Below, piece after piece: positions 8,409 through 16,242 of a stretch of 64,000 nt of DNA. The notes below the pieces were generated by a model that saw only the letters and a program-made list of their open reading frames with translations, was not told the origin of the DNA and did not search any database. Made by a program: the position numbers and the translations under genes. This stretch comes from Streptomyces sp. NBC_01142 (GTDB lineage: Bacteria > Actinomycetota > Actinomycetes > Streptomycetales > Streptomycetaceae). Within the stretch, counting starts at the first letter, position 1; each line of letters begins with the position of its first letter. The stretch spans positions 682,001-746,000 of the forward strand of contig NZ_JAPEOR010000002.1 in NCBI RefSeq assembly GCF_026341125.1, written 5' to 3'.

Positions 8409-9857
8409 ATGAACAAGACGATCAGGCACGCTTCGGTCTTCAGTCTGCTGCTGGTGCTCGCCCTGCTGGTGCGGGTGACCTGGGTCCAGGCGTACGAAGG
8501 CAGAGCTCTCGCGGACGACGAACACAACCGGCGGAAGGTCATCGCGCAGTATGCGCAGCCGCTCGGCGACATCGTCGTGGCCGGGTCACCGGTCACGGGA
8601 TCGAAGAGGACGCAGGGCGGTGACCTCTCGTACAAACGCACCTACACCGACGGCTCGCTGTACTCGGCCGTCACCGGCTACAGCTCGCAGGCCTACGGAG
8701 CCACCCAGATCGAGGGCATTTACAGCAAGGTCCTCGACGGGACGGACGACCGGCTGAAGAACCCGGTCGACGCGCTCACCGGGAAGCAGCAGGTGCCGGG
8801 CGAGGTGCTCACCACCATCGACCCAGAGGTGCAGAAGGCCGGCTACCGGGCGCTCGGCGACACCAAGGGTGCCGCCGTGGCCATGGACCCGAAGACCGGG
8901 AAGATCCTGGGGATGGTCAGCACCCCCTCGTACGACCCGTCGAAGATCAGCGGGACGACGGACGGCGACACCTGGCGGAAGCTGCTGGCGGACCAGGAAA
9001 AGCCCCTGGTCAACCGGGCGCTGCGGCAGCCGCTGCCGCCCGGCTCGACCTTCAAGCTGGTGGTCGCGGCGGCGGCGCTGGAGGATGGTCTGTACGGGTC
9101 GGCGGACGAGGGGACCGAGAGCCCGAATCCGTACACCCTGCCCGGCACGAGCAGGGTCCTCGAGAACGAGAACACCTCCGCCCCCTGCGAGAACGCGACC
9201 ATCCGCACGGCGCTGCAGTACTCCTGCAACAACGTCTTCGCGAAGATGGCCGCCGATCTGGGGCAGGACAAGGTGAAGGCGATGGCGGAGAAGTTCGGCT
9301 TCAACGACGAGGAGCAGGACGTACCGGTGCGGGCCTCGGAGAGCCTGTATCCGTCCGGCATGGACAACGCGCAGACGGCGCTGACGGGCATCGGCCAGTT
9401 CGATGTGACCGCGACCCCGATGCAGATGGCGATGGTCTCGGCTGCGATCGCCAACGACGGTGTCATGGAGTCGCCGCACATGGTCTCCAAGGTCGTGGAC
9501 TCGGACAGCAACACCCTTGAGTCCTACGAGGACGAGGAGTCGCAGCGGATCGTCTCCTCCTCGACCGCCGAGCAGCTGCGGAGCGCCATGGTGACCGTCG
9601 TGAACGAGGGCACCGGGTCCAACGCCAGGATCGACGGGGCCGAGGTGGGCGGCAAGACGGGCACCGCCCAGCACGGCGAGAACAACAGCAAGACGCCGTA
9701 CGCCTGGTTCACCTCGTACGCCAAGGACTCGTCCACCGGCAAGGAGGTGGCGGTGGCCGTGATCGTCGAGGACTCGGGCGCCGCGCGTTCGGAGGTCAGC
9801 GGCAACGGACTTGCCGCGCCGATCGCTCAGAAGATGATGGCGGCGGCCCTCGGGTGA
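8409..9857 (+). CDS. Class B penicillin-binding protein (PbpA/FtsI-like transpeptidase)
   Basis: 482 residues. One N-terminal membrane anchor (SVFSLLLVLALLVRVTWVQAY), a PBP dimerisation segment (IVVAGSPVTGS.., YTDGSLYSAVTGYSSQAYG) and the transpeptidase domain with all three motifs: SxxK as PPGSTFKLV (Ser213), SxN as YSCNN (Ser272) and KTG as GGKTGTAQ (Lys416). Size and the YSCNN motif match the actinobacterial PbpA group, which cross-links peptidoglycan outside the membrane; here it is separate from the core pbpA/rodA locus, so it is probably one of several paralogues. ATG at 8409 starts just before the membrane anchor. The ribosome-binding site is weak. Confidence 0.92.
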   Translation: MNKTIRHASVFSLLLVLALLVRVTWVQAYEGRALADDEHNRRKVIAQYAQPLGDIVVAGSPVTGSKRTQGGDLSYKRTYTDGSLYSAVTGYSSQAYGATQIEGIYSKVLDGTDDRLKNPVDALTGKQQVPGEVLTTIDPEVQKAGYRALGDTKGAAVAMDPKTGKILGMVSTPSYDPSKISGTTDGDTWRKLLADQEKPLVNRALRQPLPPGSTFKLVVAAAALEDGLYGSADEGTESPNPYTLPGTSRVLENENTSAPCENATIRTALQYSCNNVFAKMAADLGQDKVKAMAEKFGFNDEEQDVPVRASESLYPSGMDNAQTALTGIGQFDVTATPMQMAMVSAAIANDGVMESPHMVSKVVDSDSNTLESYEDEESQRIVSSSTAEQLRSAMVTVVNEGTGSNARIDGAEVGGKTGTAQHGENNSKTPYAWFTSYAKDSSTGKEVAVAVIVEDSGAARSEVSGNGLAAPIAQKMMAAALG

Positions 9858-9885
9858 GGGGCCTGCTCACCGGGTGACGACCGGC

Positions 9886-10419
9886 TCATCCGGTGACGGG
9901 CCTGCTCATGTAGAGCGCCGTCTCTCCCTCAGAGGCAGTTCCGGTATAGAGCGTCGTGTCGAGCCCGCAGAGCCGGAATCCCATCCGCCGCCACGCCCGA
10001 ACCGCCGGCACATTGACGCTCGAGGTCTCCAGCCAGGCGGTACGGGCGCCTTGCCGGTGCCCGTACGCCAGCAGCCGCCGCAGCAGTGCGCCGCCGACGC
10101 CGCGGCCGCGGTGCTCCGGCGCGATGGCGACCTGCCGTACGACGAGCCGCTGGTTCCAGGTCTCGACATCGGCGGCGGCGTACCCGCACACGCGCCCTTC
10201 GGTGTCGACGGCGACGAGCTCGCAGGCGGCGTCGGGCTCGTCCTCCTCGGCCGGGAACACCTTCACCAGCGGCGGATCGACGGCCACCATACGCAGCCCG
10301 AACCCGACGTCTCCGGCGGAGACTTCGTACACGTACTCCGTGGTGAAGGAGTCGTCGAGAGCGGCGATGGCCTCCCGGTCCTCGGGGCGGACATCACGGA
10401 TGCCGGAATCATGGCTCAT
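9886..10419 (-). CDS. GNAT acetyltransferase resembling streptothricin/nourseothricin acetyltransferase
   Basis: 177 residues. From memory of the Sat/Nat1 sequences, two long blocks match: SFTT..V..V.A.GDVGFGLR with VDPPLVKVFP near the N-terminus, and the C-terminal GFRLCGLDTTLYTGTASEGE followed by ALYMS. The acetyl-CoA loop QVAIAPEHRGRGVGGALL is the GNAT motif A. The family N-acetylates the beta-lysine of streptothricins. A producer self-resistance gene or a broader housekeeping N-acetyltransferase are both possible, since no streptothricin biosynthesis gene is in view. Stand-alone gene, convergent with the PBP gene and followed upstream by kdgD on the same strand. Confidence 0.85.
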   Translation of the reverse strand: MSHDSGIRDVRPEDREAIAALDDSFTTEYVYEVSAGDVGFGLRMVAVDPPLVKVFPAEEDEPDAACELVAVDTEGRVCGYAAADVETWNQRLVVRQVAIAPEHRGRGVGGALLRRLLAYGHRQGARTAWLETSSVNVPAVRAWRRMGFRLCGLDTTLYTGTASEGETALYMSRPVTG

Positions 10420-10452
10420 TCGCGGAGACTACGTTCTCGGCGGCGCCGCCTG

Positions 10453-11406
10453 CTACTTGATTCCGACGCCGTCCCGCAGCAGGGCCCGGCCCCGCTCGAT
10501 GAGCACCGCGAGCGCCTTGACGTGGACGGGGAGGGGTTCGCTCAGCGGCGGCCGCACCTCGCCGACGTCGAGTCCTTCGAGCCGTACTCCCGCCTTGACG
10601 AGCGAGACGGCGTATCCGCGGCCGAGGTTGCGCAGTTCGACGAACGGCACGAAGAAGCCGTCCAGCAGCCGGTTGACGGTCTTGTCGTCTCCGGTGACCA
10701 GCGCGCGGTGGAAGGCGAGGGCGATGTCGGGGGCGAAGGCGAAGACGGCGGAGGAGTAGAGGGTGATGCCGATGCCGCGGTAGGCGAGGCCGGTGAGTTC
10801 GGCGGTGGGCAGCCCGTTGAAGCAGAGGAAGTCCCGGCCGGGAAGGCCGCGGCGGACGGCGCTGACGATGCGCTGCATCAGTGCGAGGTCGCCATGGCCG
10901 TCCTTGAGGCCGATGATGCCGTCGACCTGGGCGAGTTCCACGACGGTCTCGGGGGTGAAGACCGCGTTGTCGCGCTGGTAGACGATGACGTCGAGGGGGG
11001 TCGCGGCGGCGAGCGCGGCGTAGTGGCGCAGCAGCCCGGCCTGGTCGGCGACGACGAGGTAGGGCGGCATGGCGAGCAGCCCGTCCGCCCCCGCCGCTTC
11101 GGCGATCCTGGCGTACTGGACGGCGAGCGCGGTGCCGTAGCCCGCGCCGGCGACGACGGGTACCTCGCCCCCCGTTTCCGCCACCGCCGCGGCAATGCAG
11201 TCGCCGAACTCCTCGGGGGTCAGGGCATGGAACTCACCCGTGCCGCAGCACGCGAAGACCGCGGCCGCGCCGGAGTCGATGCCCTGTCGCACATGGGTGC
11301 GAAAGGTGCCGAGGTCGAGGTCGCCGTCCGGTCCGTACGCGGTGACGGGGAAGAACAGCGGTCCTTGGACCCGGGCGAGCCGGGCGGCGAGCGGGACTGT
11401 GGTCAC
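10453..11406 (-). CDS. kdgD: 5-dehydro-4-deoxyglucarate dehydratase (KdgD)
   Basis: 317 residues, DapA/NAL superfamily TIM barrel. It dehydrates and decarboxylates 5-keto-4-deoxy-glucarate to 2,5-dioxovalerate. Schiff-base Lys168 in GIIGLKDGHGD, catalytic Tyr143 in VIVYQRDN, and the KdgD-type N-terminus VQGPLFFPVTAYGPDGDLDLGTF with FACCGTGEFHALT replacing the GTTGE of DapA. GTG at 11406 follows AGGGAG and fits the family start better than more distal codons. Divergent from uronate dehydrogenase; the shared spacer holds three copies of the IclR-type operator. The product is the substrate of the aldehyde dehydrogenase encoded at 2783-4321. Confidence 0.9.
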   Translation of the reverse strand: MTTVPLAARLARVQGPLFFPVTAYGPDGDLDLGTFRTHVRQGIDSGAAAVFACCGTGEFHALTPEEFGDCIAAAVAETGGEVPVVAGAGYGTALAVQYARIAEAAGADGLLAMPPYLVVADQAGLLRHYAALAAATPLDVIVYQRDNAVFTPETVVELAQVDGIIGLKDGHGDLALMQRIVSAVRRGLPGRDFLCFNGLPTAELTGLAYRGIGITLYSSAVFAFAPDIALAFHRALVTGDDKTVNRLLDGFFVPFVELRNLGRGYAVSLVKAGVRLEGLDVGEVRPPLSEPLPVHVKALAVLIERGRALLRDGVGIK

Positions 11407-11439
11407 GGGCGCTCCCTGGAGGTGCACCGAGCCTCGGCT

Positions 11440-11476
11440 CGTGCACAATTCTGATCGACGTCCACATTTCTGAACA
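11440..11476. promoter_or_regulatory. Two tandem IclR-type sites upstream of kdgD
   Basis: CGTGCACAATTCTGATCG (11440-11457) and CGTCCACATTTCTGAACA (11459-11476) repeat with a 19-bp period, 34-70 bases before the kdgD start. Their right halves (TTCTGAACA) are identical to the aldH-iclR palindrome at 4361. Confidence 0.5.
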
Positions 11477-11605
11477 ATGTCACGCTAGGACAGCCAAGCG
11501 GCGCGGGTCAAGGCGAAAACTCGCAACTCAGACCCGAAGTCGCCCCCTCCGCGCGACACTTGACGACGATCGGACCATTCATCGGTTGTCCATAGATGTG
11601 AATAC

Positions 11606-11623
11606 TGTTCACGAATCTGAGCA
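11606..11623. promoter_or_regulatory. Candidate IclR operator upstream of uronate dehydrogenase
   Basis: TGTTCACGAATCTGAGCA lies 19 bases before the udh ATG and matches the aldH-iclR site in 13 of 18 positions, including both TGTTC and the TCTGA-CA half. It overlaps the expected promoter, consistent with repression. Confidence 0.55.
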
Positions 11624-11641
11624 TTCCAAGGAGTCCCACCC

Positions 11642-12466
11642 ATGCCCGCTCCCCGCACTGTCCTGCTCACAGGCGCCGCCGGCGGCATCGGCACGCTGAT
11701 GCGGGGGCTGCTGCCCGCGTACGGCTACGCACTCCGCCTCTTCGACGCCACCCCCATCGAAGGCGTGCCGGAGGCGGTCACCGCCGACCTCGCCGACAAG
11801 GAGGCGCTGCGCGAGGCGGTACGGGGCGTCGACGCGGTCATCCATCTGGCGGGCATCTCGCTCGAAGCCCCCTTCGAGAAGATCCTGCGCGCGAACATCG
11901 AGGGGACGTACAACCTCTACGAGGCGGCCCGCAAAGAGGGCGTCGGACGCATCGTCTTCGCCTCGAGCAACCACACGGCCGGGTTCACCCCTCGCCCGCG
12001 CGGGCAGGCGCCCCTCGATCCCGGCGCGCTGATCCCCATCGACACCCCGCGCCGCCCCGACACCCTCTACGGCCTGTCCAAGTGCTTCGGCGAGGACCTG
12101 GCCCAGCTCTACTGGGACCTGCACGGCCTCGAGACCGTCTCCGTCCGCATCGGCTCCTGCTTCATGGAGCCGACGTCCGTACGGATGCTGTCTCTCTGGA
12201 TGAGCCCCGGCGACGGCGCACGCCTGTTCCACGCCGCTCTCACCGCCGAGGACGTCGGCCACACCGTCGTCTACGGCTCCTCGGCCAACACGCGCCTGTG
12301 GTGGGACCTGTCGACCGCCCGCGCCCTCGGCTACGAGCCGCAGGACGACTCGGAGCAGTACGCCGACAAGCTCGTCGCGGAGCAGGGCGAACTCGACCCG
12401 GACGACCCGGACCACGCGCATCTGGGCGGCCACTTCTGCACCAACCCGCCCCAGTGGCCCTACTGA
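11642..12466 (+). CDS. udh: Uronate dehydrogenase (NAD-dependent)
   Basis: 274-residue extended short-chain dehydrogenase. It oxidises glucuronate or galacturonate to the aldarolactone, the entry step of oxidative uronate catabolism. Rossmann motif TGAAGGIG (residues 10-17), catalytic Tyr143-xxx-Lys147 in LYGLSKCFGEDLA, Ser in FASSNHTAGF, and the Udh-specific VRIGSCFMEPTSVRMLSLWMSPGD. Start ATG follows CCAAGGAG. Divergent from kdgD under a shared IclR-type operator set. A glucarate dehydratase (needed between this step and KdgD) is not in the window. Confidence 0.9.
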   Translation: MPAPRTVLLTGAAGGIGTLMRGLLPAYGYALRLFDATPIEGVPEAVTADLADKEALREAVRGVDAVIHLAGISLEAPFEKILRANIEGTYNLYEAARKEGVGRIVFASSNHTAGFTPRPRGQAPLDPGALIPIDTPRRPDTLYGLSKCFGEDLAQLYWDLHGLETVSVRIGSCFMEPTSVRMLSLWMSPGDGARLFHAALTAEDVGHTVVYGSSANTRLWWDLSTARALGYEPQDDSEQYADKLVAEQGELDPDDPDHAHLGGHFCTNPPQWPY

Positions 12467-12557
12467 TCGTCCGGACGCCCGGACGCGCCCTCCGAGCGGC
12501 CTCGGCGCCGGAGAATTCGCGTGCCGCCCGGGGCCCGCACCGGTCAGGATGTCCGCC

Positions 12558-12776
12558 ATGGCCAGACCATCCGGATTCAGTTACGCCCAGCACGGCGACG
12601 GCAGCGTCGTCATCACCCACCGCGGCCGCGCGGCCGGCGCCCTGCGCGGCGCCCGCGCGGAGAAGTTCCTGGCCGAGGTGGAGTCCGGCGACGCCCAGCT
12701 GGTCATGGCCCGCTGGACCGGCTCCTACACATTCGGAAATGAGCGGACGGCCCGGAATCACCCGCGCAACAGATGA
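12558..12776 (+). CDS. Small conserved hypothetical protein
   Basis: 72 residues, MARPSGFSYAQHGDGSVVITHRGRAAGALRGARAEKFLAEVESGDAQLVMARWTGSYTFGNERTARNHPRN. The compact pattern (beta hairpin GSVVITHRGRAAGALRG, helix ARAEKFLAEV, then QLVMARWTG) recurs as a small Streptomyces protein; function unknown. ATG at 12558 follows AGGA by eight bases; an ATG at 12549 is the alternative. No signal peptide or membrane segment. Confidence 0.65.
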   Translation: MARPSGFSYAQHGDGSVVITHRGRAAGALRGARAEKFLAEVESGDAQLVMARWTGSYTFGNERTARNHPRNR

Positions 12777-12821
12777 GAACAGTAAGGGAACGGTAAAGCG
12801 GTTTCGCTCGTTACCTCTGGC

Positions 12822-14051
12822 ATGACAGCTATGACCCCCGGCTCGAACATCCCTCTCTCCGTCGCCCGCGTGGCGGTGGACGTCGCCGCCCCGGTGCGGC
12901 TCGACGTATCGGGCCTGCTGCTCACCGCCGACGGCAAGGTGCGCTCCGACGACGACTTCATCTTCTACAACCAGCCGGCGGGCCCCGGTGTCAGCTACCG
13001 CTCCGGCGGTGGCAGTGCCCCCGACGCGATCGTGGTCGACACCTCCGCCGTTCCGCCCGGCATCGAGAAGATCGTCGTCACTGCGAGCCCGGACACCGCG
13101 GGACAGACCTTCCAGGGCATCGAGCCCACCGCCACCATCCGCAACGCCGACGACGGCAGCGCGCTCGCGACCTTCCGCCCGCCTCAGCTCGGCTCCGAGA
13201 CCGCCCTCGTCGTCGTGGAGATCTACCTCCGCAACGGCGCCTGGAAGGCCCGTGCGGTCGGTCAGGGGTACGCGAACGGGCTGGCGGGCATCGCGACCGA
13301 CTTCGGCGTCTCCGTGGACGAGGAGCCCGCCGCAGCCCCCGCTCCGGCCGTCACCCCCGCCCCCGTGGCAGCGCCCCCCGCAGCGCCCGCCGCACCGCCG
13401 TCCGACCCTCGGGTCGCCGCATCCGCTCCGCCCGCCCCCTCCGCGCCTCCGGCCGCTGCCGCCCCCGGCACCGGGAAGATCAACCTGGACAAGGGCCGGG
13501 TCAGCCTCCAGAAGAACCAGACCGTCTCCCTGGTCAAGGGCGGCCGCCCGCTGCTGTCCCAGGTCAAGATGGGCCTCGGCTGGGAGCCCGCCTTCCGCGG
13601 CAAGGACATCGACCTCGACGCCTCCGTGATCGCGTACGGCCCCAACCGCAACCACCTGGACAGCTGCTACTTCGGCAAGCTCTCGATCCTCAACGGCGCG
13701 ATCAAGCACTCCGGTGACAACCTCACGGGTGAGGGCGCGGGCGACGACGAGGTGATCGTCGTGGATCTGGGCCGGCTCCCCGCGGATGCGACGGGTCTGG
13801 TCTTCACCGTCAATTCGTTCTCGGGACAGAAGTTCACCGAGGTCGCCAAGGCCTACTGCCGCCTGATCGACGCAGCGACGGGCGAGGAACTGGTCCGCTT
13901 CGATCTGACCGGCGCGGAGCCGCAGACCGGCGTGATGATGGCCAAGCTGGTCAAGCAGTTCTCGGGCGAATGGGACATGACAGCCATGGGTGACTTCGTG
14001 AAGTCCCGCACGGTACGCGGCATGGTGAAGCCCGCCGCAAAGGCACTGTGA
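12822..14051 (+). CDS. Two-domain TerD-family tellurium-resistance protein
   Basis: 409 residues with two TerD domains joined by a Pro/Ala linker (about residues 168-221). The first domain shows VAVDVAAPVRLDVSGLLLTADGKVRSDDDFIFYNQP with the calcium-binding acidic DDDF motif; the second shows LSQVKMGLGWEPAFRGKDIDLDASVIAY, GAIKHSGDNLTGEGAGDDEVIVVDLGRLP and FTVNSFSGQKFTEVAKAYCRLID. TerD proteins bind Ca2+ and take part in tellurite and stress-response complexes. No other ter gene is adjacent. Start is ATG 12822 or ATG 12831; no clear ribosome-binding site precedes either. Confidence 0.9.
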   Translation: MTAMTPGSNIPLSVARVAVDVAAPVRLDVSGLLLTADGKVRSDDDFIFYNQPAGPGVSYRSGGGSAPDAIVVDTSAVPPGIEKIVVTASPDTAGQTFQGIEPTATIRNADDGSALATFRPPQLGSETALVVVEIYLRNGAWKARAVGQGYANGLAGIATDFGVSVDEEPAAAPAPAVTPAPVAAPPAAPAAPPSDPRVAASAPPAPSAPPAAAAPGTGKINLDKGRVSLQKNQTVSLVKGGRPLLSQVKMGLGWEPAFRGKDIDLDASVIAYGPNRNHLDSCYFGKLSILNGAIKHSGDNLTGEGAGDDEVIVVDLGRLPADATGLVFTVNSFSGQKFTEVAKAYCRLIDAATGEELVRFDLTGAEPQTGVMMAKLVKQFSGEWDMTAMGDFVKSRTVRGMVKPAAKAL

Positions 14052-14062
14052 CACCCACGCCG

Positions 14063-14097
14063 CCGGGACCGCCATCAGAAGGGTGATGGCGGGCCCG
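14063..14097. terminator. Bidirectional hairpin between convergent genes
   Basis: CCGCCATCA-GAAGGG-TGATGGCGG (9-bp perfect stem at 14069-14092), extended outward by CCGGG and CCCGG arms, lies between the TerD gene end (14051) and the convergent small gene end (14110). Confidence 0.7.
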
Positions 14098-14109
14098 GGG
14101 GCCAGGTCC

Positions 14110-14340
14110 TCAGAGTTTAGCCAGCTTGGAGTATGGGCTCAGGATTCTTCCCTGCCGCCCGGAGAAGTCGACGAGCACGGCGGCATTGTCGCCCTCGACT
14201 GCGATGACTCTTCCGAGTCCGAACTGGTCGTGCGAGACCCGGTCGCCCACTTCGTACTGCTCGATGGGTGGAGCAGCCGCGGCCGGTTTGTTGAAGGGAC
14301 TGGAGGGCAGGTGGCGCCGGGATCCGGCTGACTTTGTCAT
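14110..14340 (-). CDS. Small Tudor-like protein resembling the PcrA/UvrD C-terminal domain
   Basis: 76 residues. The second half, YEVGDRVSHDQFGLGRVIAVEGDNAAVLVDFSGRQGRIL, has the VGDRVxHxxFGxGxV pattern of the Tudor-like tail of PcrA/UvrD helicases, which binds RNA polymerase, and of CarD/TRCF-type domains. The N-terminal 30 residues are basic and Ser/Pro-rich. ATG at 14340 is chosen because the homologous part begins within 40 residues. A stand-alone copy implies a polymerase- or nucleic-acid-binding role, which is inference. The gene is convergent with the TerD gene and lies downstream of acdS. Confidence 0.75.
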   Translation of the reverse strand: MTKSAGSRRHLPSSPFNKPAAAAPPIEQYEVGDRVSHDQFGLGRVIAVEGDNAAVLVDFSGRQGRILSPYSKLAKL

Positions 14341-14379
14341 TACCTGGAGTATGCGCCCTCGGGCCCCCGCCACGCCACG

Positions 14380-15396
14380 TCAGAACAGCGCGCTATAGGC
14401 ATTGAGCGCGGGCTGGCCGCCGAGATGAGCGTAGAGCACGGTGGCTCCGGACCCGATCTCACCCCGTTTCACCAGGTCGATCAGACCTGCCATCGACTTC
14501 CCCTCGTACACCGGATCCGTCACCATCCCCTCCGTACGGGCCGCCAGCCGCATTGCTTCCAGCGTCGTGGCGTCCGGAATGCCATATGTCCCGGCGTGAT
14601 ACCGCTCGTCCAGTTCGATCTCGTCGTCCCGCAGGTCGCGCTCCACCCCGATGAGCGAGGCAGTATTCCGGGCAATACGGGTGATCTGGTCCCGGGTGCG
14701 GTCGGGCGCGGCGGAGGCGTCGATGCCGATCACGCGCCGTCGGCGGCCGCCCGCCTCCTCGAGAGCCGCGAACCCGGCGACCATCCCGGCCTGTGTACTG
14801 CCAGTCACCGAGCACACCACGACGGTGTCGAAGAAGACCCCGGCCGCCTGCTCCTGCTCGGCCACCTCGAAGGCCCAGTTGGCGAAGCCGAGCCCGCCGA
14901 GGGGATGGGCGGAGGCGCCGGCCGGGATCGCATACGGCCGCCCGCCGCTGTCCTCCACCTCGCGCAGCGCCAGCTCCCAGCTCTCCTTGACACCGATTCC
15001 GAAACCCGCACGCACCAGCCGGACGTCCGCGCCCGCCAGGCGGCTGATCAGGATGTTGCCGACCTTGTCGTACACGGCGTCCGGCCAGTCGACCCACGTC
15101 TCCTGCACCAGCACACAGGCGAGCCCGGCGCGGGCCGCGACCGCCGCGACCTGGCGGGTGTGGTTCGACTGCACCCCGCCGATCGACACCAGGGTGTCGC
15201 ACTCCCTGGCGAGGGCGTCGGCGACGAGATACTCCAGCTTCCGTGTCTTGTTGCCGCCGTAGGCGATCCCCGAATTGCAGTCCTCCCGCTTGGCCCAGAG
15301 CTCCGCGCCGCCGAGACGGCGGGTCAGCCGGTCGAGCCGGTGCACCGGTGACGGTCCGAACAACAGGGGGTACCGCTCGTACGACGTGATCGACAC
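14380..15396 (-). CDS. acdS: 1-aminocyclopropane-1-carboxylate (ACC) deaminase
   Basis: 338 residues, exactly the family length. PLP enzyme cleaving ACC, the plant ethylene precursor, to 2-oxobutyrate and ammonia. PLP Lys50 in [42 protein letters not shown] phosphate-binding loop, and the residues that separate true ACC deaminase from D-cysteine desulfhydrase: Tyr297-Glu298 in DPVYEGKSM and Leu325 in YAHLGG. Lies 15 bases downstream of a GntR-family gene on the same strand, so the two form an operon. Suggests a plant- or rhizosphere-associated life style. Confidence 0.93.
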   Translation of the reverse strand: MSITSYERYPLLFGPSPVHRLDRLTRRLGGAELWAKREDCNSGIAYGGNKTRKLEYLVADALARECDTLVSIGGVQSNHTRQVAAVAARAGLACVLVQETWVDWPDAVYDKVGNILISRLAGADVRLVRAGFGIGVKESWELALREVEDSGGRPYAIPAGASAHPLGGLGFANWAFEVAEQEQAAGVFFDTVVVCSVTGSTQAGMVAGFAALEEAGGRRRRVIGIDASAAPDRTRDQITRIARNTASLIGVERDLRDDEIELDERYHAGTYGIPDATTLEAMRLAARTEGMVTDPVYEGKSMAGLIDLVKRGEIGSGATVLYAHLGGQPALNAYSALF

Positions 15397-15411
15397 GCTG
15401 AACTCCTTTGG

Positions 15412-16113
15412 TCAGAGGACGTTCGGTTCGAGTAGTTCGGGTGGTTCATCCGGTACGTTCCTTTCGCCCGGATCATCGGCGAGCTCTTCGAGAGCCCTCC
15501 AGATCCGCGCGGTGACACCCGCCGCCCCGTCCGCGTCGCCCTCGGCGCAGGCGTCGATGAGCCGCTCATGCAGCCCGGCTGAACGCAGCGCGCGCTCCGC
15601 GGCGAACTGCTGCCACTCAAGACGGCGGATCAGCGGAGTGTGGCGGGCGATCGTCGCCGCGACGGCACGGTTGCCACAGGCCCGTACGAGCACGTCGCGC
15701 AGCTCGTCGCCGGCCCGCAGCGCCTCGCCGACGACTCCGGCGCGGGTGGCGCTCTCGAAGCGGCGGTTCGCCTCGCGCATCACGGCGACGTCCTCGGCCG
15801 TGAGCCGCGGCACGGCAGCGCGCACGGCCAGCTCGTGCATGGCGCGCACGACGACGGCAGCCTCGCGCACGGCCCGCGGTTCGAGCCGCGTCACCCGCGT
15901 ATAGCTCTGCGGCTTGGACTCGACGAGCCCCTCCTCGGCGAGCCGCGCGAGCGCCTCGCGCACCGGGGCGCGCGACAGCCCGAGCCGCTCGGCGAGGTCG
16001 GCATCACGTACGGCGTCCCCCGGTGGGAGCTCGCCGCGCACAATGGCGTCACGGATGGCCGCGTACGCCGTGTCGCGCAGCAGGGTGCGCCGAACCGGCC
16101 GCAGCGCTTCCAT
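15412..16113 (-). CDS. GntR/FCD-family regulator of acdS
   Basis: 233 residues. GntR winged helix (RDTAYAAIRDAIVRGELPPGDAVRDADLAERLGLSRAPVREALARLAEEGLV) followed by an all-helical FCD effector domain (AMHELAVRAA.., with metal-binding-type Asp/His pattern RHTPLIRRLEWQ..LHERLIDA). GntR genes next to acdS are a known actinobacterial arrangement. It precedes acdS by 15 bases, so it likely controls its own operon. The short palindrome GTTAGATGTCAAC (16124-16136), 11 bases before the ATG and overlapping a TTGACA, is a possible operator. Confidence 0.88.
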   Translation of the reverse strand: MEALRPVRRTLLRDTAYAAIRDAIVRGELPPGDAVRDADLAERLGLSRAPVREALARLAEEGLVESKPQSYTRVTRLEPRAVREAAVVVRAMHELAVRAAVPRLTAEDVAVMREANRRFESATRAGVVGEALRAGDELRDVLVRACGNRAVAATIARHTPLIRRLEWQQFAAERALRSAGLHERLIDACAEGDADGAAGVTARIWRALEELADDPGERNVPDEPPELLEPNVL

Positions 16114-16242
16114 GAACTGAAATGTTAGATGTCAACTCACGTTCACACAACGGCCGTTCACGGATCAGCAGCTGTTCCCCCGCGGCTGTTGATCCTCCCT
16201 CGGCTGTCCATCCCGCGGCCCGTCATCCGCCCGCGGCGGTAC

